Notes under the pieces: model-generated
Told to the model about the DNA's origin: nothing
Database searches by the model: none
The model's input: the letters and a program-made list of their open reading frames with translations, nothing else
Source of the DNA: Exilibacterium sp.
Lineage (GTDB): Bacteria > Pseudomonadota > Gammaproteobacteria > Pseudomonadales > Cellvibrionaceae
Direction: 5' to 3'
NCBI GenBank assembly: GCA_028280195.1
Contig: JANQMH010000073.1
Span: forward strand, 51,584 to 115,583
Length of the DNA: 64,000 bases
In this document: in pieces, positions 9,661-18,419 of the stretch
Layout: each line of letters starts with the position of its first letter
How positions within the stretch are numbered: position 1 is the stretch's first letter
Position numbers and translations under genes: made by a program

Positions 9661-10186
9661 CCATCACGTTGTATTCATTAACCGCCTGCATGACTTTTTC
9701 CAATGCGCGGCTCATATGGTATTCAACCGCTTTACCGCTGATGTCCAGCGTACGGGCGATATCCGCATAACTCAGCCCTTCAAACCGGTGCAACAGGAAG
9801 ATATGCCGGGTTCTTCCCGGCAGCTCTGTCAACGCGTCCTTCACCGCAGCCAACTTTAACTCGGCCAGCAAAATACGGTATGCAGAGCGCTCGTCGCCAG
9901 CGGACTCAGTGCTGATACAGGTTTGTTCATAATTCAGGTATTTTCTTTCCGTGTTACGCCTGCGCAGTACATTCAGGGCCAGGCGCACGGACATGGTAAA
10001 CAGATATTTGCGCAGATCGCGGATATCCTCGCGGTGCTCGATACGGCACAGCTTAAGGTAGGCGTCATGGGCGATTTCTTCCGCTTCCTGGGGATTGCCC
10101 AGCTTGTGTACCAGAAGGCGCCGCAACTCATCGGACGTATCCTTATACAACTGGGTAATTTCAACGTGTTCGTTGTTCACGCTCAT
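9653..10186 (-). CDS. ECF (FecI-type) RNA polymerase sigma factor
   Basis: 177 aa. Sigma region 2 (EEIAHDAYLKLCRIEH and LRKYLFTMSVRLALNVLRRR) and region 4 (ALTELPGRTRHIFLLHRFEGLSYADIARTLDIS, split helix-turn-helix) are both present and complete. It directs RNA polymerase to the promoter of the following receptor gene, under control of the adjacent FecR protein. It is the first gene of the FecI-FecR-receptor unit; about 260 bp of non-coding sequence separates it from the pepQ remnant, leaving room for its own promoter. Confidence 0.9.
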   Translation of the reverse strand: MSVNNEHVEITQLYKDTSDELRRLLVHKLGNPQEAEEIAHDAYLKLCRIEHREDIRDLRKYLFTMSVRLALNVLRRRNTERKYLNYEQTCISTESAGDERSAYRILLAELKLAAVKDALTELPGRTRHIFLLHRFEGLSYADIARTLDISGKAVEYHMSRALEKVMQAVNEYNVMDG

Positions 10187-10445
10187 TCTCGCCGCACTCC
10201 CGCCCCTCCTTCCTTATTCAAGGTAATGCACCAGCATAATTCAAGCCAAATTACTGGCTATACCGTAACGACACGCGAACCGGCAGTCACCCTAGGATGG
10301 AAACATAAAATTCTGCAGGCATTATATACAACATGGTTTAGTTAACTGGCGACACCGGAGGCCACCGTTACGCTTTGTCCGCGTTAATCTGCGCAATGGC
10401 AAATTCAACACTGTAACCAGGCTCGATAACCGGGAAAATAGCGGA

Positions 10446-10735
10446 TCACATGGATATCCGGGTCAGGTTTTGCGGACCGTCTTCGGTTATCAATACATTG
10501 TCTTCGATGCGAATACCGCCGCAGGGCCTCAGTTGCTCTACCAATCCCCAGTCAATCACATTGCGGTGTTTGCCCTGTTGTAGCTGTTTAAGCAATGGCT
10601 CGATAAAATAAATGCCGGGTTCAACGGTAACCACCTAATTGGCTTCGATGGTTCGCAGCATGCAGAATCGCGGATATTTCGGATGAGCTTTGTGCAGTAC
10701 CAATATATTCAGATCAAAATAACGCATCCGGTTGT
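10446..10735 (-). pseudogene. pepQ: Xaa-Pro dipeptidase (PepQ) C-terminal remnant with in-frame stop
   Basis: The minus strand encodes VVTVEPGIYFIEPLLKQL and GGIRIEDNVLITEDG, the metal-binding C-terminal part of PepQ/prolidase. Just upstream, in the same frame, HPKYPRFCMLRTIEAN aligns with the preceding family segment, but it is separated by TAG at 10635-10637 where the family normally has a residue such as Gln or Met. No N-terminal creatinase-like half can be found further upstream. This is a truncated and interrupted remnant; the two active-site glutamates (EPG and IRIED) are still readable. Confidence 0.7.
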
Positions 10736-10887
10736 TGGAATACAAAGAAACTTGGCCTGAAATACGCTCCAGCCGACCGACTCCAGTTGTTCAATCTGTT
10801 TATCACTTATTTCAGCAATGTCAACCGGTAGCGCTTCTGATGTAGGCTTTATATGGTACCATTATCTTTCAATAAAGGAGTAGTCTA

Positions 10888-11370
10888 GTGTTGATAGTGC
10901 GTGAAGCAAAATTAAGTGACCTGTCTGCACTGCTTGAGCTGGAGCAATGCGTAGTTGACGCCGAAAGGCCATTTAATCCGTCTATTAAGACAGACAAAGC
11001 CCATTACTATGATTTAAATCACCTAATCTCAAGTAAAGACTCCCATCTTATTGTTGTAGAAAGCGCCAAAACTATTATTGCTACCGGATATGCACAAATT
11101 CGGCCTTCAAAGGCATCACTCAAGCATACAAAACATTCATACTTAGGGTTTATGTATGTATCTCCTGAGTATCGAGGGCATGGAATAAATCAAAAGGTTA
11201 TGGATAGTCTTATAGCATGGAGTAGAGACCAAGGTGTTACAGATTTTTATCTGGATGTTTATTACCAAAATGACTCGGCAATAAGAGCCTATCAAAAGGC
11301 GGGGTTTGAACCAAGCATTATAGAAATGAAACTGTCTACCGCAGGCGCGCACAATAAAGACTCCAGATGA
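10888..11370 (+). CDS. GNAT-family N-acetyltransferase
   Basis: 160 aa starting at GTG, chosen because an AAAGGAG site lies 7 bases upstream. The acetyl-CoA binding motif A reads VSPEYRGHGINQKVMDSLIAW (about residues 90-110), followed by the motif B region LDVYYQNDSAIRAYQKAGFEPS. The fold is complete at the usual length. The acceptor is unknown; single-domain members of this type acetylate amino acids, aminoglycosides or proteins. The gene stands alone, and its lower GC than the core genes fits the accessory character of this stretch. Confidence 0.8.
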   Translation: MLIVREAKLSDLSALLELEQCVVDAERPFNPSIKTDKAHYYDLNHLISSKDSHLIVVESAKTIIATGYAQIRPSKASLKHTKHSYLGFMYVSPEYRGHGINQKVMDSLIAWSRDQGVTDFYLDVYYQNDSAIRAYQKAGFEPSIIEMKLSTAGAHNKDSR

Positions 11371-11395
11371 CGCTCGTAGTCAGTTATGCCTGGCA

Positions 11396-12025
11396 TCAGT
11401 TAGTTCTTGTTGCAATTACTTTAACACCTAATGCTATCATTGCCCCACCGAGTATTCGATCTATCCAATGCCCAAGCAGCTTAAACCTTTTATTGACAGA
11501 TGGTTTTGAAAGCAGGGCTACAACGGCAGAAAACCATGCCAACTGTATAAGCATCATCCACATACCGTATATCCCAATTTGGTAAAGGGGCATATCTGGC
11601 GATAAAACTAGAGTGAAGAGTGATACGAAATAGATAGGCGCTTTTGGGTTTAGCGCATTGCACAGGAAGCCGATTCCAATGCTTTTTCCCGAAGAATGCT
11701 TTTTAATATTTTCCCGATATTCTTCGTTGTTGCTGTGAGGCCGTGCGACAAGCCCTTTCACACCAAGATATATTAGATAGCTGCCGCCTACTATTTTAAT
11801 TGCCCAAAGTGCTGAAGAAGAATTCGCAATGATTACCGCCAAACCAAAAGCGGAATAAAGTATATGGATTGAAAGACCCAGTGCTATCCCAATGCTGCAC
11901 ATCAAACCAGCCTTTTTTCCATGTGAAAGCGTTTGCTGAGAAACGAGAACAAAATCCGGGCCAGGAGATGCCGCTGCCAAGAGGTGTATCGACGTGATTA
12001 GCAACAAACCTTGAATTAGATCCAT
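11396..12025 (-). CDS. LysE/RhtB-family exporter
   Basis: 209 aa with about six hydrophobic segments. The N-terminal AAASPGPDFVLVSQQTLSHGKKAGL is the LysE/RhtB signature, and the paired C-terminal segment KRFKLLGHWIDRILGGAMIALGVKV is the conserved end of the family. It is predicted to export amino acids, homoserine (lactone) or similar small amphiphiles across the inner membrane. Its 3' end converges with the GNAT gene with a gap of about 25 bp. Confidence 0.85.
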   Translation of the reverse strand: MDLIQGLLLITSIHLLAAASPGPDFVLVSQQTLSHGKKAGLMCSIGIALGLSIHILYSAFGLAVIIANSSSALWAIKIVGGSYLIYLGVKGLVARPHSNNEEYRENIKKHSSGKSIGIGFLCNALNPKAPIYFVSLFTLVLSPDMPLYQIGIYGMWMMLIQLAWFSAVVALLSKPSVNKRFKLLGHWIDRILGGAMIALGVKVIATRTN

Positions 12026-12029
12026 ATGT

Positions 12030-12672
12030 AATTCCTATAATTTTGACATCGCGTGCGGAACCCGTTCCAATAACTCTTTTTTTTTCCACATCCAAATCCT
12101 GCTTTTTGTGATATTGTAACTGATATCAATTTACCACCATATTATTCTACCCAAATCATGGCCAGGGGATATTTATGACAAGCATCACTATTCGCAATTA
12201 AATTTCGCCACCGCCGCAACTTCTTCAGAGTACCGGGGCGAGACTCTCTCCGGCTTATCTTTATTTTTGACAAGGTCAATCACAATAGCCAGTCAAACCA
12301 TTACTGAAGAGCATATGCACATTGCTTTATTCATTTAACGATACTATATCAAGCGTCGCCCGCCAACCACTAAAGATGACTATTGTCGAGCAGCATAAGC
12401 AGGTTATGCAAATTTAGCAAAGTATCGTTGAACACCTTAAGCTATTTTATAACTACTGACGCAAAGGCTCTACTGTCATTGCAGTCAACTGGATGGCTTC
12501 TGGATAAAAAGGATTCAGATCGCCCGGTTAGGCCGCGCCCCCGGAACCGGGCGCAGGTGATGGCGACTAGTCAGCCCTGGCTGGCAATCACCAACGGGCA
12601 GACGCGGCCCTGCGCAGTTTGCAGGCTTTGCCCTTGCTCAGACCAGTCGGCATGGCCGCAGCAGGTAACAGG
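12030..12672. other. Intergenic stretch without a supportable gene
   Basis: About 640 bp between the LysE-type gene and the tRNA-Lys-like fragment. The left end holds the AT-rich upstream region of the exporter gene. GC rises sharply after about 12520, and short frames there show no recognisable motif. I see no convincing gene; the composition change suggests joined fragments of different origin. Confidence 0.5.
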
Positions 12673-12712
12673 GGTGGGTCTCGATTCAAACCAGCGACTA
12701 ATTGGTTAAAAG
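12673..12712 (-). repeat. Degenerate copy of the tRNA-Lys 3' half
   Basis: 12681-12712 matches 14400-14431 of the intact tRNA-Lys at 28 of 32 positions and in the same orientation. It covers the T arm, variable region and 3' side of the anticodon loop. A further GGTGGGTC block on its left matches the tRNA 3' end once a gap of about 5 bases is allowed. It cannot fold as a tRNA. Such partial copies are typical of former attachment sites of elements that integrate into tRNA genes. Confidence 0.6.
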
Positions 12713-12730
12713 GTAGCGTAGAGGGCGGCA

Positions 12731-13036
12731 GTGACTCGAGTTGGCTACCTCGTGTATCAGGTCACAAACAACACCCCCAAGTTTCCAGTAGCAGGGTACG
12801 CGGGAATAAAAACAGGCTCCGGCCATATGCTGGGTACTTGCCGCATGGGAAATGATCCTGATACTTCTGTACTCAATCGCTGGTGTCAAACGCATGAAGT
12901 GGATAACTTGTGGGTCGTCGATGGTAGCTTCTTTCCCACTTCCGGGGGCTACAATACCACATTAACGATTTTTGCTAACGCGTATCATGTAGCAGCGCAT
13001 TTTATTGATCAGGCCAAACGGTTGAATTTAAAATAA
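12731..13036 (+). pseudogene. GMC oxidoreductase, C-terminal fragment
   Basis: The frame encodes SGHMLGTCRMGNDPDTSVLN followed by VDNLWVVDGSFFPTSGGYNT and a final helix. This is the C-terminal catalytic and FAD-contacting end of glucose-methanol-choline oxidoreductases, with His at HML and the Asn of GYNTTLT. The several hundred residues with the FAD-binding Rossmann fold are missing upstream, where the degenerate tRNA copy and unrelated sequence lie. It is followed after 4 bp by the remnant of a gluconate dehydrogenase subunit 3 gene, its usual operon partner. Confidence 0.75.
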
Positions 13037-13040
13037 TACA

Positions 13041-13317
13041 ATGGAAAGGCGTAACTTTTTTATACCTATTGGCTGGTGGTTTTGGTGCTTCGCTAATGCC
13101 ATATCCTCTAGCCGCTAAAGCAGCCAGCCAAAGCAGTGTGTCGATATCGCTCAAAGATGCTGAATGGCAAACGCTGGAATCGATATGCGAACAGATAATT
13201 CCACCTGTTAATGGTATCAGTACGCGGCAGGCGCAATGCGTTAGTTTTATCGATAAGCTGCTTGCCAATGAAGAACAATCAACGCTGCCTTTTTATCAGA
13301 TTGATGCTCGAGCTTAG
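13041..13317 (+). pseudogene. Gluconate 2-dehydrogenase subunit 3-like protein, frameshifted
   Basis: From the ATG at 13041 the protein begins MERRNFF, then needs a shift to continue as LAGGFGASLMPYPLAAKA and DAEWQTLESICEQIIPPVNG, the family's twin-arginine-like leader and first helix. Removing one T from the run of six at 13055-13060 restores a single frame. After FIDKLLANEEQSTLPFYQI the frame closes at 13317; another frame continues weakly, so a second lesion is likely. Intact members are about twice as long and act as the small periplasmic subunit of membrane GMC dehydrogenases, matching the preceding fragment. Confidence 0.7.
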
Positions 13318-13494
13318 ACACTGTGCACTTCCCACGATTCAATACTTTCATGTTGACGGACTTTGGTCTCATCGGCTGCAATGCCATGTAATGGATCATC
13401 AATATATGGATTACAGGTAATCGCCCCAACTGTTTGTGCCGAATCCATCTATATACCCTATTTAAACAGACCCAAATACAAGAATGGATTTTTT

Positions 13495-14190
13495 ATGGAG
13501 ATCGACAAATTAGTGTCACTAGACGGGGATGGGTTCGACAATCAATTTGGATGGGTTGACTGGCGACAAGATGATGCAGCAATCATTGATATCTTCAAAT
13601 CGCAGGTGACCGATAAGTTTCCAATCGACTCTGAGCAAAAAGACGGGGGATTAATGGTTCGGTACTATGGTCAGCCCTATTCCATCCCCCTGACCCACAC
13701 AGTGTGTGATCGATATATAACAATTAACTCTCTCGCTGAAATAATCAGTGACACCCATAGCGTATGGCTTCACAAGAATGCAATGGAGAATGATACACAT
13801 GGTATTTTGGTGTTGCCAAATAATCACTCCGAAGAGCTGAAGAGGAACCACGCACCCTGGATAGAAAGTCACCTGCAAGCACTTAGGAAAGGGGTGGATG
13901 AATTCAGCGGCCTTACGATTCCGTATGTGGGCCATGAAGATAATGCGCCTTGTTTAGCCGGTGAATTGCGAGTCCTGGAGGCCAATAGAGAGGCCCGAGA
14001 TATTAGAATACAACAGGCTTCTCAGCAATCTGAAAGAGCCACAAGACAATTCCGCTATAAATCATATCTGTCACTCGTAATCCCCGGGTTGATAACTTTA
14101 GCCATCATCTGGATGCTGATTCTGAAGTATCAGGAACCCGACTGCCGTGTTAGGGTGGATGGGAAATGCCTTGTTGATAGTGTAGATTAG
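13495..14190 (+). CDS. Unknown protein with a C-terminal membrane anchor
   Basis: 231 aa from the ATG at 13495; the longer open frame would add residues with no coding character. I do not recognise the family. The soluble N-terminal part is acidic and polar (DGDGFDNQFGWVDWRQDDAA). A helical, charged segment follows (LEANREARDIRIQQASQQSE, about residues 160-180), then one hydrophobic helix (SLVIPGLITLAIIWMLIL) and a short tail with two Cys (CRVRVDGKC). This is the layout of a tail-anchored or single-pass protein. It stands alone between the gluconate dehydrogenase remnant and tRNA-Lys and has low GC, so it is probably accessory. Confidence 0.55.
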   Translation: MEIDKLVSLDGDGFDNQFGWVDWRQDDAAIIDIFKSQVTDKFPIDSEQKDGGLMVRYYGQPYSIPLTHTVCDRYITINSLAEIISDTHSVWLHKNAMENDTHGILVLPNNHSEELKRNHAPWIESHLQALRKGVDEFSGLTIPYVGHEDNAPCLAGELRVLEANREARDIRIQQASQQSERATRQFRYKSYLSLVIPGLITLAIIWMLILKYQEPDCRVRVDGKCLVDSVD

Positions 14191-14386
14191 CTTTATTCGC
14201 TGTTGGAAATAACCTCTGGGTTTTTCCATAAGTAATTACGGTATTCCCTCTCCAGGATTTCTGTGAAGATACGCAGGAAAAGAAGTTATAAAAATTTGGA
14301 GTTCGACGCATACCCATCCCCTCCCTTAATGGGGTAGAGCCGATTGTTTCAGGGGGATTACCCGATGTGGCCGAACTGGGAAATGG

Positions 14387-14462
14387 TGGTGGGTCGTACT
14401 GGATTCGAACCAGTGACCAATTGGTTAAAAGCCAACTGCTCTACCAACTGAGCTAACGACCC
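14387..14462 (-). tRNA. tRNA-Lys (anticodon UUU)
   Basis: 76 nt on the minus strand with a 7-bp acceptor (GGGTCGT/ACGACCC), D arm GCTC/GAGC, anticodon stem GTTGG/CCAAT, anticodon loop CTTTTAA (anticodon TTT), T arm ACTGG TTCGAAT CCAGT and an encoded CCA end. It closely resembles enterobacterial tRNA-Lys. It lies downstream of queC and marks the border between the conserved core and the accessory stretch to its left; a degenerate copy of its 3' half is at 12673-12712. Confidence 0.97.
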
Positions 14463-14485
14463 GAATTCGCTGGAAAGAGGCGCAT

Positions 14486-14513
14486 ATAGTAATGATCTAG
14501 GCGGAAAAAACAA
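14486..14513 (-). promoter_or_regulatory. Probable sigma-70 promoter of tRNA-Lys
   Basis: On the minus strand a -35 element TTGTTT (14508-14513) and a -10 element TACTAT (14486-14491) are 16 bp apart. The -10 is followed by a GC-rich discriminator (GCGCC), as found at growth-rate-controlled stable RNA promoters. The predicted start lies about 15 bp upstream of the tRNA. Confidence 0.55.
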
Positions 14514-14560
14514 GCCATTTTTGCCACTTTTTCAAGGTATTTGCCCCTATAAACAATGGC

Positions 14561-15235
14561 TTAGCAATAGCGGGTGGGATCGGGGACACCGGCTTCGGCA
14601 AAACCCGCCCGGCGCAGGCGGCAGCTCTCGCATTTGCCACAGGCCTCACCGGCCTGGTTGGCCTGATAACAGGAGACCGTAAGACTGTAATCCACCCCCA
14701 AATCCATGCCGCGGCGGATGATATCGGCCTTGGAAAGCGCTATCAAGGGGGCCCGGATATGGGTCCGCTGGCCCTCCACGCCGGCGCGGGTGGCGAGATT
14801 GGCGACTTTTTCGAAGGCCTCGATATACTCGGGACGGCAGTCCGGGTAGCCGGAGTAATCCACCGCATTGACGCCGATAAAGATATCCCGGGCCCCCACT
14901 ACCTCGGCCCAGCCCAGGGCGATGGCGAGCATGACCGTGTTGCGCGCCGGCACATAGGTAACCGGAATCCCCTCGGTCTCCCGCTCCGGTACCGCGATAT
15001 TGTCGTCGGTCAGGGCTGAGCCACCGATACTGCGCAGGTCCAGTGTCACCACCTTGTGTTCGCTCGCACCCAGCACCTCGGCGGTGTGCCGCGCGGCGTT
15101 TAGCTCGGCGCGATGGCGCTGGCCGTAATCGAAACTCAGGCTGTAACAGCCAAAACCCGCCGCTTTTGCCATCGCCAGCACGGTGGCGGAATCGAGCCCT
15201 CCGGAAACCAGTACGATGGCTTTTTTTTCTTGCAT
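14561..15235 (-). CDS. queC: 7-cyano-7-deazaguanine synthase
   Basis: 224 aa. It converts 7-carboxy-7-deazaguanine to preQ0 with ATP and ammonia, a step of queuosine biosynthesis. The PP-loop SGGLDS is at residues 11-16, and the C-terminal zinc site is complete (SCY near 190 and ACGKCESC near 198-205). The central ARNTVML and [13 protein letters not shown] motifs are as expected for QueC, and the length is normal. It lies 1 bp downstream of the solute-binding-protein gene and in the same unit as queE, which makes its substrate. Confidence 0.96.
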   Translation of the reverse strand: MQEKKAIVLVSGGLDSATVLAMAKAAGFGCYSLSFDYGQRHRAELNAARHTAEVLGASEHKVVTLDLRSIGGSALTDDNIAVPERETEGIPVTYVPARNTVMLAIALGWAEVVGARDIFIGVNAVDYSGYPDCRPEYIEAFEKVANLATRAGVEGQRTHIRAPLIALSKADIIRRGMDLGVDYSLTVSCYQANQAGEACGKCESCRLRRAGFAEAGVPDPTRYC

Positions 15236-15236
15236 A

Positions 15237-16019
15237 TCAATAACTTCCCGATACCGACCGCAGTTCGGCAGAGCCCGGCTCGGCGGGGTTGAAAATCGGC
15301 GCTATCAGCCCGCGTTCGCGCAGTTGCGCCAGTGCCCGGCGGTAAGTACTGCGCAAGTCCTGGCGTGGCGACAGGCGCGAAAAGTACAGACTGGCCGAGG
15401 TGCCTGCCAGGCGCAGGCGCAGCGATACCCGCTCGGCTGTCAGCCCCATTTTTTGCAGTGCAAAACGCAGTGTATGATCACTGATGACCATGACGTCCAG
15501 GCGCCCCTGCAGCAACATGGCGAGCCCCTGCTCCGGCGTGTTGAGCGGTATTTTAATCAGTGTGCGGTTATCGTCAAAAGCGCTGCCGTATTTCGACCCG
15601 CGAATATAGCCGGCGCGTTGGCCGCTCAACTGCCCCATATCCTCTAGCGCGGGTGTTCCGGCAGGGCCAATCACCACAATGCTTATCTCCAGCACTTTGC
15701 CCAGGGGCTCGGCGATTTTTTCCGACTCCGGACTGTCGAATAACACCGCCATATCCGCCCGGCCGGCACTGATTTCCTGCAGTACCCGCGGATAGGGGCG
15801 CAAATTCTGCTGATAGGGCAGCCCGGCTTCGCGGGCCAGCAGGTCGGCGAGTTTTACCAGCAGACCGTCGGGCCGGCCGGTGGCCGAGCGATATCCCCAG
15901 GGGGCTACCATGGAGGTAACGATCTGCACCGGCTCGCTCGCCACAGAGCCGGTACCGAGCCCGGCAATCAACAACAGCATTGGCGCCAGTTTACTTCGCA
16001 CGCGATCCCCTTGCCTCAT
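15237..16019 (-). CDS. Periplasmic solute-binding-like protein (SBP family 3 type)
   Basis: 260 aa with an N-terminal signal peptide ([20 protein letters not shown]). The body resembles bacterial extracellular solute-binding proteins of family 3: [52 protein letters not shown]. No transport permease or ATPase is adjacent, so it may be an orphan binding protein or a periplasmic sensor. It is placed between queE (gap 2 bp) and queC (gap 1 bp), so it is certainly co-transcribed with them; a link to deazaguanine metabolism is only a contextual guess. Confidence 0.75.
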   Translation of the reverse strand: MRQGDRVRSKLAPMLLLIAGLGTGSVASEPVQIVTSMVAPWGYRSATGRPDGLLVKLADLLAREAGLPYQQNLRPYPRVLQEISAGRADMAVLFDSPESEKIAEPLGKVLEISIVVIGPAGTPALEDMGQLSGQRAGYIRGSKYGSAFDDNRTLIKIPLNTPEQGLAMLLQGRLDVMVISDHTLRFALQKMGLTAERVSLRLRLAGTSASLYFSRLSPRQDLRSTYRRALAQLRERGLIAPIFNPAEPGSAELRSVSGSY

Positions 16020-16021
16020 TT

Positions 16022-16672
16022 CTAGTGCCCGGGCTTATCACCCCACAGCAGTTTGTGCAGTTGCAGCTGAAAGCGCACCGGCAGATTGTCTTCGATGATC
16101 CACTCGGCCAGCTGGCGCGGCTGCAGCTGCTCGTGACCGGGGGAAAACAGCACATCTGCCACGCGCTGATCGAGCTGGTACTCACTCAGTTTGAAGCGCG
16201 CCCATTCATAATCGCGCCGGTCGCAGATCACAAACTTGAGCTGATCGCCCGGCTTGAGCGCCGCCAGATTGGCGTAGTCGTTGCGTTCCACCTCGGCCGA
16301 AGCCGGTGTTTTCAGGTCCATCACCACCACCACCCGCGGGTCTACCTGCTGTATCGGCAGGGCGCCGCTGGTCTCCAGCGAAACTTCGTAGCCGGCGTCG
16401 CACAGCGCAGCCAGCAGCGGCAGACAATTTGGCTGCGCCAGCGGTTCGCCACCGGTCACGCAGACAAAGGCCGGCTTGTAGGCCGCAACCCGGAAGAGTA
16501 TTTCTTCCAGGCCGAGTTTATCGCCACCGTAGAAGGCATACTCGGAGTCGCAGTAGCTGCAGCGCAGCGGGCAGCCGGTCAGGCGCACAAACACCGTGGG
16601 CCTGCCGACGGTTCTGGCTTCACCCTGCAGCGAATAAAAGATTTCGGTAATACGTAAATCTGCGCCGCTCAT
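16022..16672 (-). CDS. queE: 7-carboxy-7-deazaguanine synthase (radical SAM)
   Basis: 216 aa. It rearranges 6-carboxytetrahydropterin to 7-carboxy-7-deazaguanine, the step before QueC. The radical-SAM cluster motif CPLRCSYCD (C-x3-C-x2-C) is near residue 34, preceded by the substrate-contacting FYSLQGEARTVGRPTVFVRL. The SAM-binding glycine motif VTGGEPLAQ and the later LETSGALP are present. The length fits the short proteobacterial form. It is the first gene of the queE-SBP-queC unit and follows cpoB, an arrangement known in Pseudomonas-like genomes. Confidence 0.95.
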   Translation of the reverse strand: MSGADLRITEIFYSLQGEARTVGRPTVFVRLTGCPLRCSYCDSEYAFYGGDKLGLEEILFRVAAYKPAFVCVTGGEPLAQPNCLPLLAALCDAGYEVSLETSGALPIQQVDPRVVVVMDLKTPASAEVERNDYANLAALKPGDQLKFVICDRRDYEWARFKLSEYQLDQRVADVLFSPGHEQLQPRQLAEWIIEDNLPVRFQLQLHKLLWGDKPGH

Positions 16673-16844
16673 AGCATTACAATAGTCGAGGCCGGTGGGA
16701 GGTCAAACACAGATTGCACCGCTGATGACCGGCGGCGCAAATATCACATTGAAATGTACCAGGGCCGGTTGACACGGTTTCACTTGGCTCCACACTGCCG
16801 GGCACCGTTAGCGCCGCAGCGAAGCGAAGCCGTAGCACCAGGCC

Positions 16845-17621
16845 CTAGAAGTTTTCGGCCAGGTAGTTGCGCGCCAGCCGCGAGGCATCGGCGCCGCTGG
16901 CGGCCACCTCTTCGAGCAGGACGCGGGCCTTGTCTTTATCGCCAAGCAGGGCGTAAACCTTGCCCAGCTTGAACTTGGCATCCGGTGCTTTGCGGTGATC
17001 GGCAAAGCCGTCCAGCAGGCGGGTAAACCATTGCCGCGCCAGCTCCAGCTCATTTTTCAGCAGATAGATCTCACCCAGCCAGTAGTGGGCGTTGGCGGCG
17101 TAGCGCCCCTGGGGATAGCTGCCGAGATACTTGTCCAGCTCGACCACGGCACTGTCGTAATTCTTTTCTTTCAGCACCAGGTCGATGGCCTTGCGGTACT
17201 GTTGCATTTCACCACCGCTCGGGGGGGCAACCCTTGCAGGCGCTGCTGAAACCGGCGGCGGGGCGCCCGCTGCTGCGCCCGGGCCCGTGCTGCCTGCCGG
17301 CACAGTCCCGTCGCCCAGGGCACTGACACGGCGGTCCAGGTCCAGGTAGTCATCGAGCCGCTGCTGCTTCAGGCGCTTCAACTCGTGCGCCTGCTCCTCC
17401 ACCAGGCCGCGCAGCTCCAGCACCTCCTGCTGTAACAGCTGCAGTTGGTAGAACACCTCAGACTGGGCATTGGCACCGCCGGCGGCGGCCGGTGGCGCGT
17501 TGCCGATGGGCGGTGAGGGAATGACCGGCGCAGAGTCGACGACATCGACCTGAGCGACCGTGACAATCGGACAATAGACAGCCGCCGCCATAACGGCGGC
17601 GGCGACAAGCGGTTTTCGCAT
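16845..17621 (-). CDS. cpoB: Cell division coordinator CpoB (YbgF, Tol-Pal associated)
   Basis: 258 aa with a signal peptide ending near TVAQVD. An N-terminal coiled coil (QLQLLQQEVLELRGLVEEQ and following, about residues 57-100) is the trimerisation region. A Pro/Ala-rich linker leads to TPR repeats in the C-terminal half (YRKAIDLVLKEKNYDSAV, YAANAHYWLGEIYLLKNE, APDAKFKLGKVYALLGDKD). CpoB acts in the periplasm, linking peptidoglycan synthesis at the septum with Tol-driven outer-membrane constriction. It is the last gene of the tol-pal cluster, 50 bp after pal. Confidence 0.93.
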   Translation of the reverse strand: MRKPLVAAAVMAAAVYCPIVTVAQVDVVDSAPVIPSPPIGNAPPAAAGGANAQSEVFYQLQLLQQEVLELRGLVEEQAHELKRLKQQRLDDYLDLDRRVSALGDGTVPAGSTGPGAAAGAPPPVSAAPARVAPPSGGEMQQYRKAIDLVLKEKNYDSAVVELDKYLGSYPQGRYAANAHYWLGEIYLLKNELELARQWFTRLLDGFADHRKAPDAKFKLGKVYALLGDKDKARVLLEEVAASGADASRLARNYLAENF

Positions 17622-17671
17622 CAGTGGAAAAACCCGTTACCTCATCGTTGCAAGCGTCGGCGAGATGGCGA

Positions 17672-18184
17672 TTACTTCATCTCGACGCGGCGGTTCTGCT
17701 CCCAGGCGCTCTCGTAGGAGCCTACCACCGCCGGATATTCCTCGCCATAGCTGACCGTCTCGATGGCGCTGGCGCTGACGCCCTGCAGGACCAGAAAATC
17801 GCGCACCGCATTGGCGCGGCGCTCACCCAGAGCCATATTATACTCGCGGGTGCCGCGTTCGTCAGCGTGCCCTTCGAGACGCAGGCTGCGCGGTTCAGCT
17901 TTCAAACGTTCAGCGTGGGCAGTGAGTGCGGCGCGGGCTTCCGGCAGCAGCACCGCCTGATCAAAGTCGAAGTAGAAAACAGTGTCCAGCTCCGGCAGCG
18001 GCGGCGGCACCTCTTCTTCAGCCGGACTGACCCCGCCGGCATCACCTATGCCTGCGCCCTGTTCGGTAACTGTTTCCGGCTGTGTCGGCGCCGGATCTTC
18101 CACCTCTTGAGTGGCACTACACCCCGCCAATACTGCCATCACGCAAATCAGACTCAGAGCGCGCTTCAACGTTTCAATAACCAT
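17672..18184 (-). CDS. pal: Peptidoglycan-associated lipoprotein Pal
   Basis: 170 aa. The lipobox LAGC lies about 22 residues from the start, so the mature protein is anchored in the outer membrane by a lipid-modified Cys. After an acidic, Pro-rich linker comes an OmpA-like peptidoglycan-binding domain ([45 protein letters not shown]). The Asp and Arg that bind diaminopimelate are present. Pal links the outer membrane to the cell wall and is the partner of TolB, encoded directly upstream. Confidence 0.96.
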   Translation of the reverse strand: MVIETLKRALSLICVMAVLAGCSATQEVEDPAPTQPETVTEQGAGIGDAGGVSPAEEEVPPPLPELDTVFYFDFDQAVLLPEARAALTAHAERLKAEPRSLRLEGHADERGTREYNMALGERRANAVRDFLVLQGVSASAIETVSYGEEYPAVVGSYESAWEQNRRVEMK

Positions 18185-18419
18185 AATTCACTCCCAATTA
18201 TTGTTAGTCCTAAGAAAGACCCGTAGCTGTTTTAATACAGACTGTTAATACCCTGACCTCGCAGAGGCGACTGTTGCAAAAGCAGCCTCTGGAAACCCGT
18301 TACAAAACCTTTTCGATCATGCTCCCGATACCCGCCCTCAGTCACTGTTGCTCAAAAGTTGTCCTTAAAACCCCCTCAAACAACCACAGAGCGCAGCTTA
18401 ACGCCTACCGCACCTCACC

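Noticed and set aside
12175..12201. Start of a FitA-like antitoxin (MTSITIRN)
   Set aside because: The frame stops after eight codons and no continuation is found in other frames.
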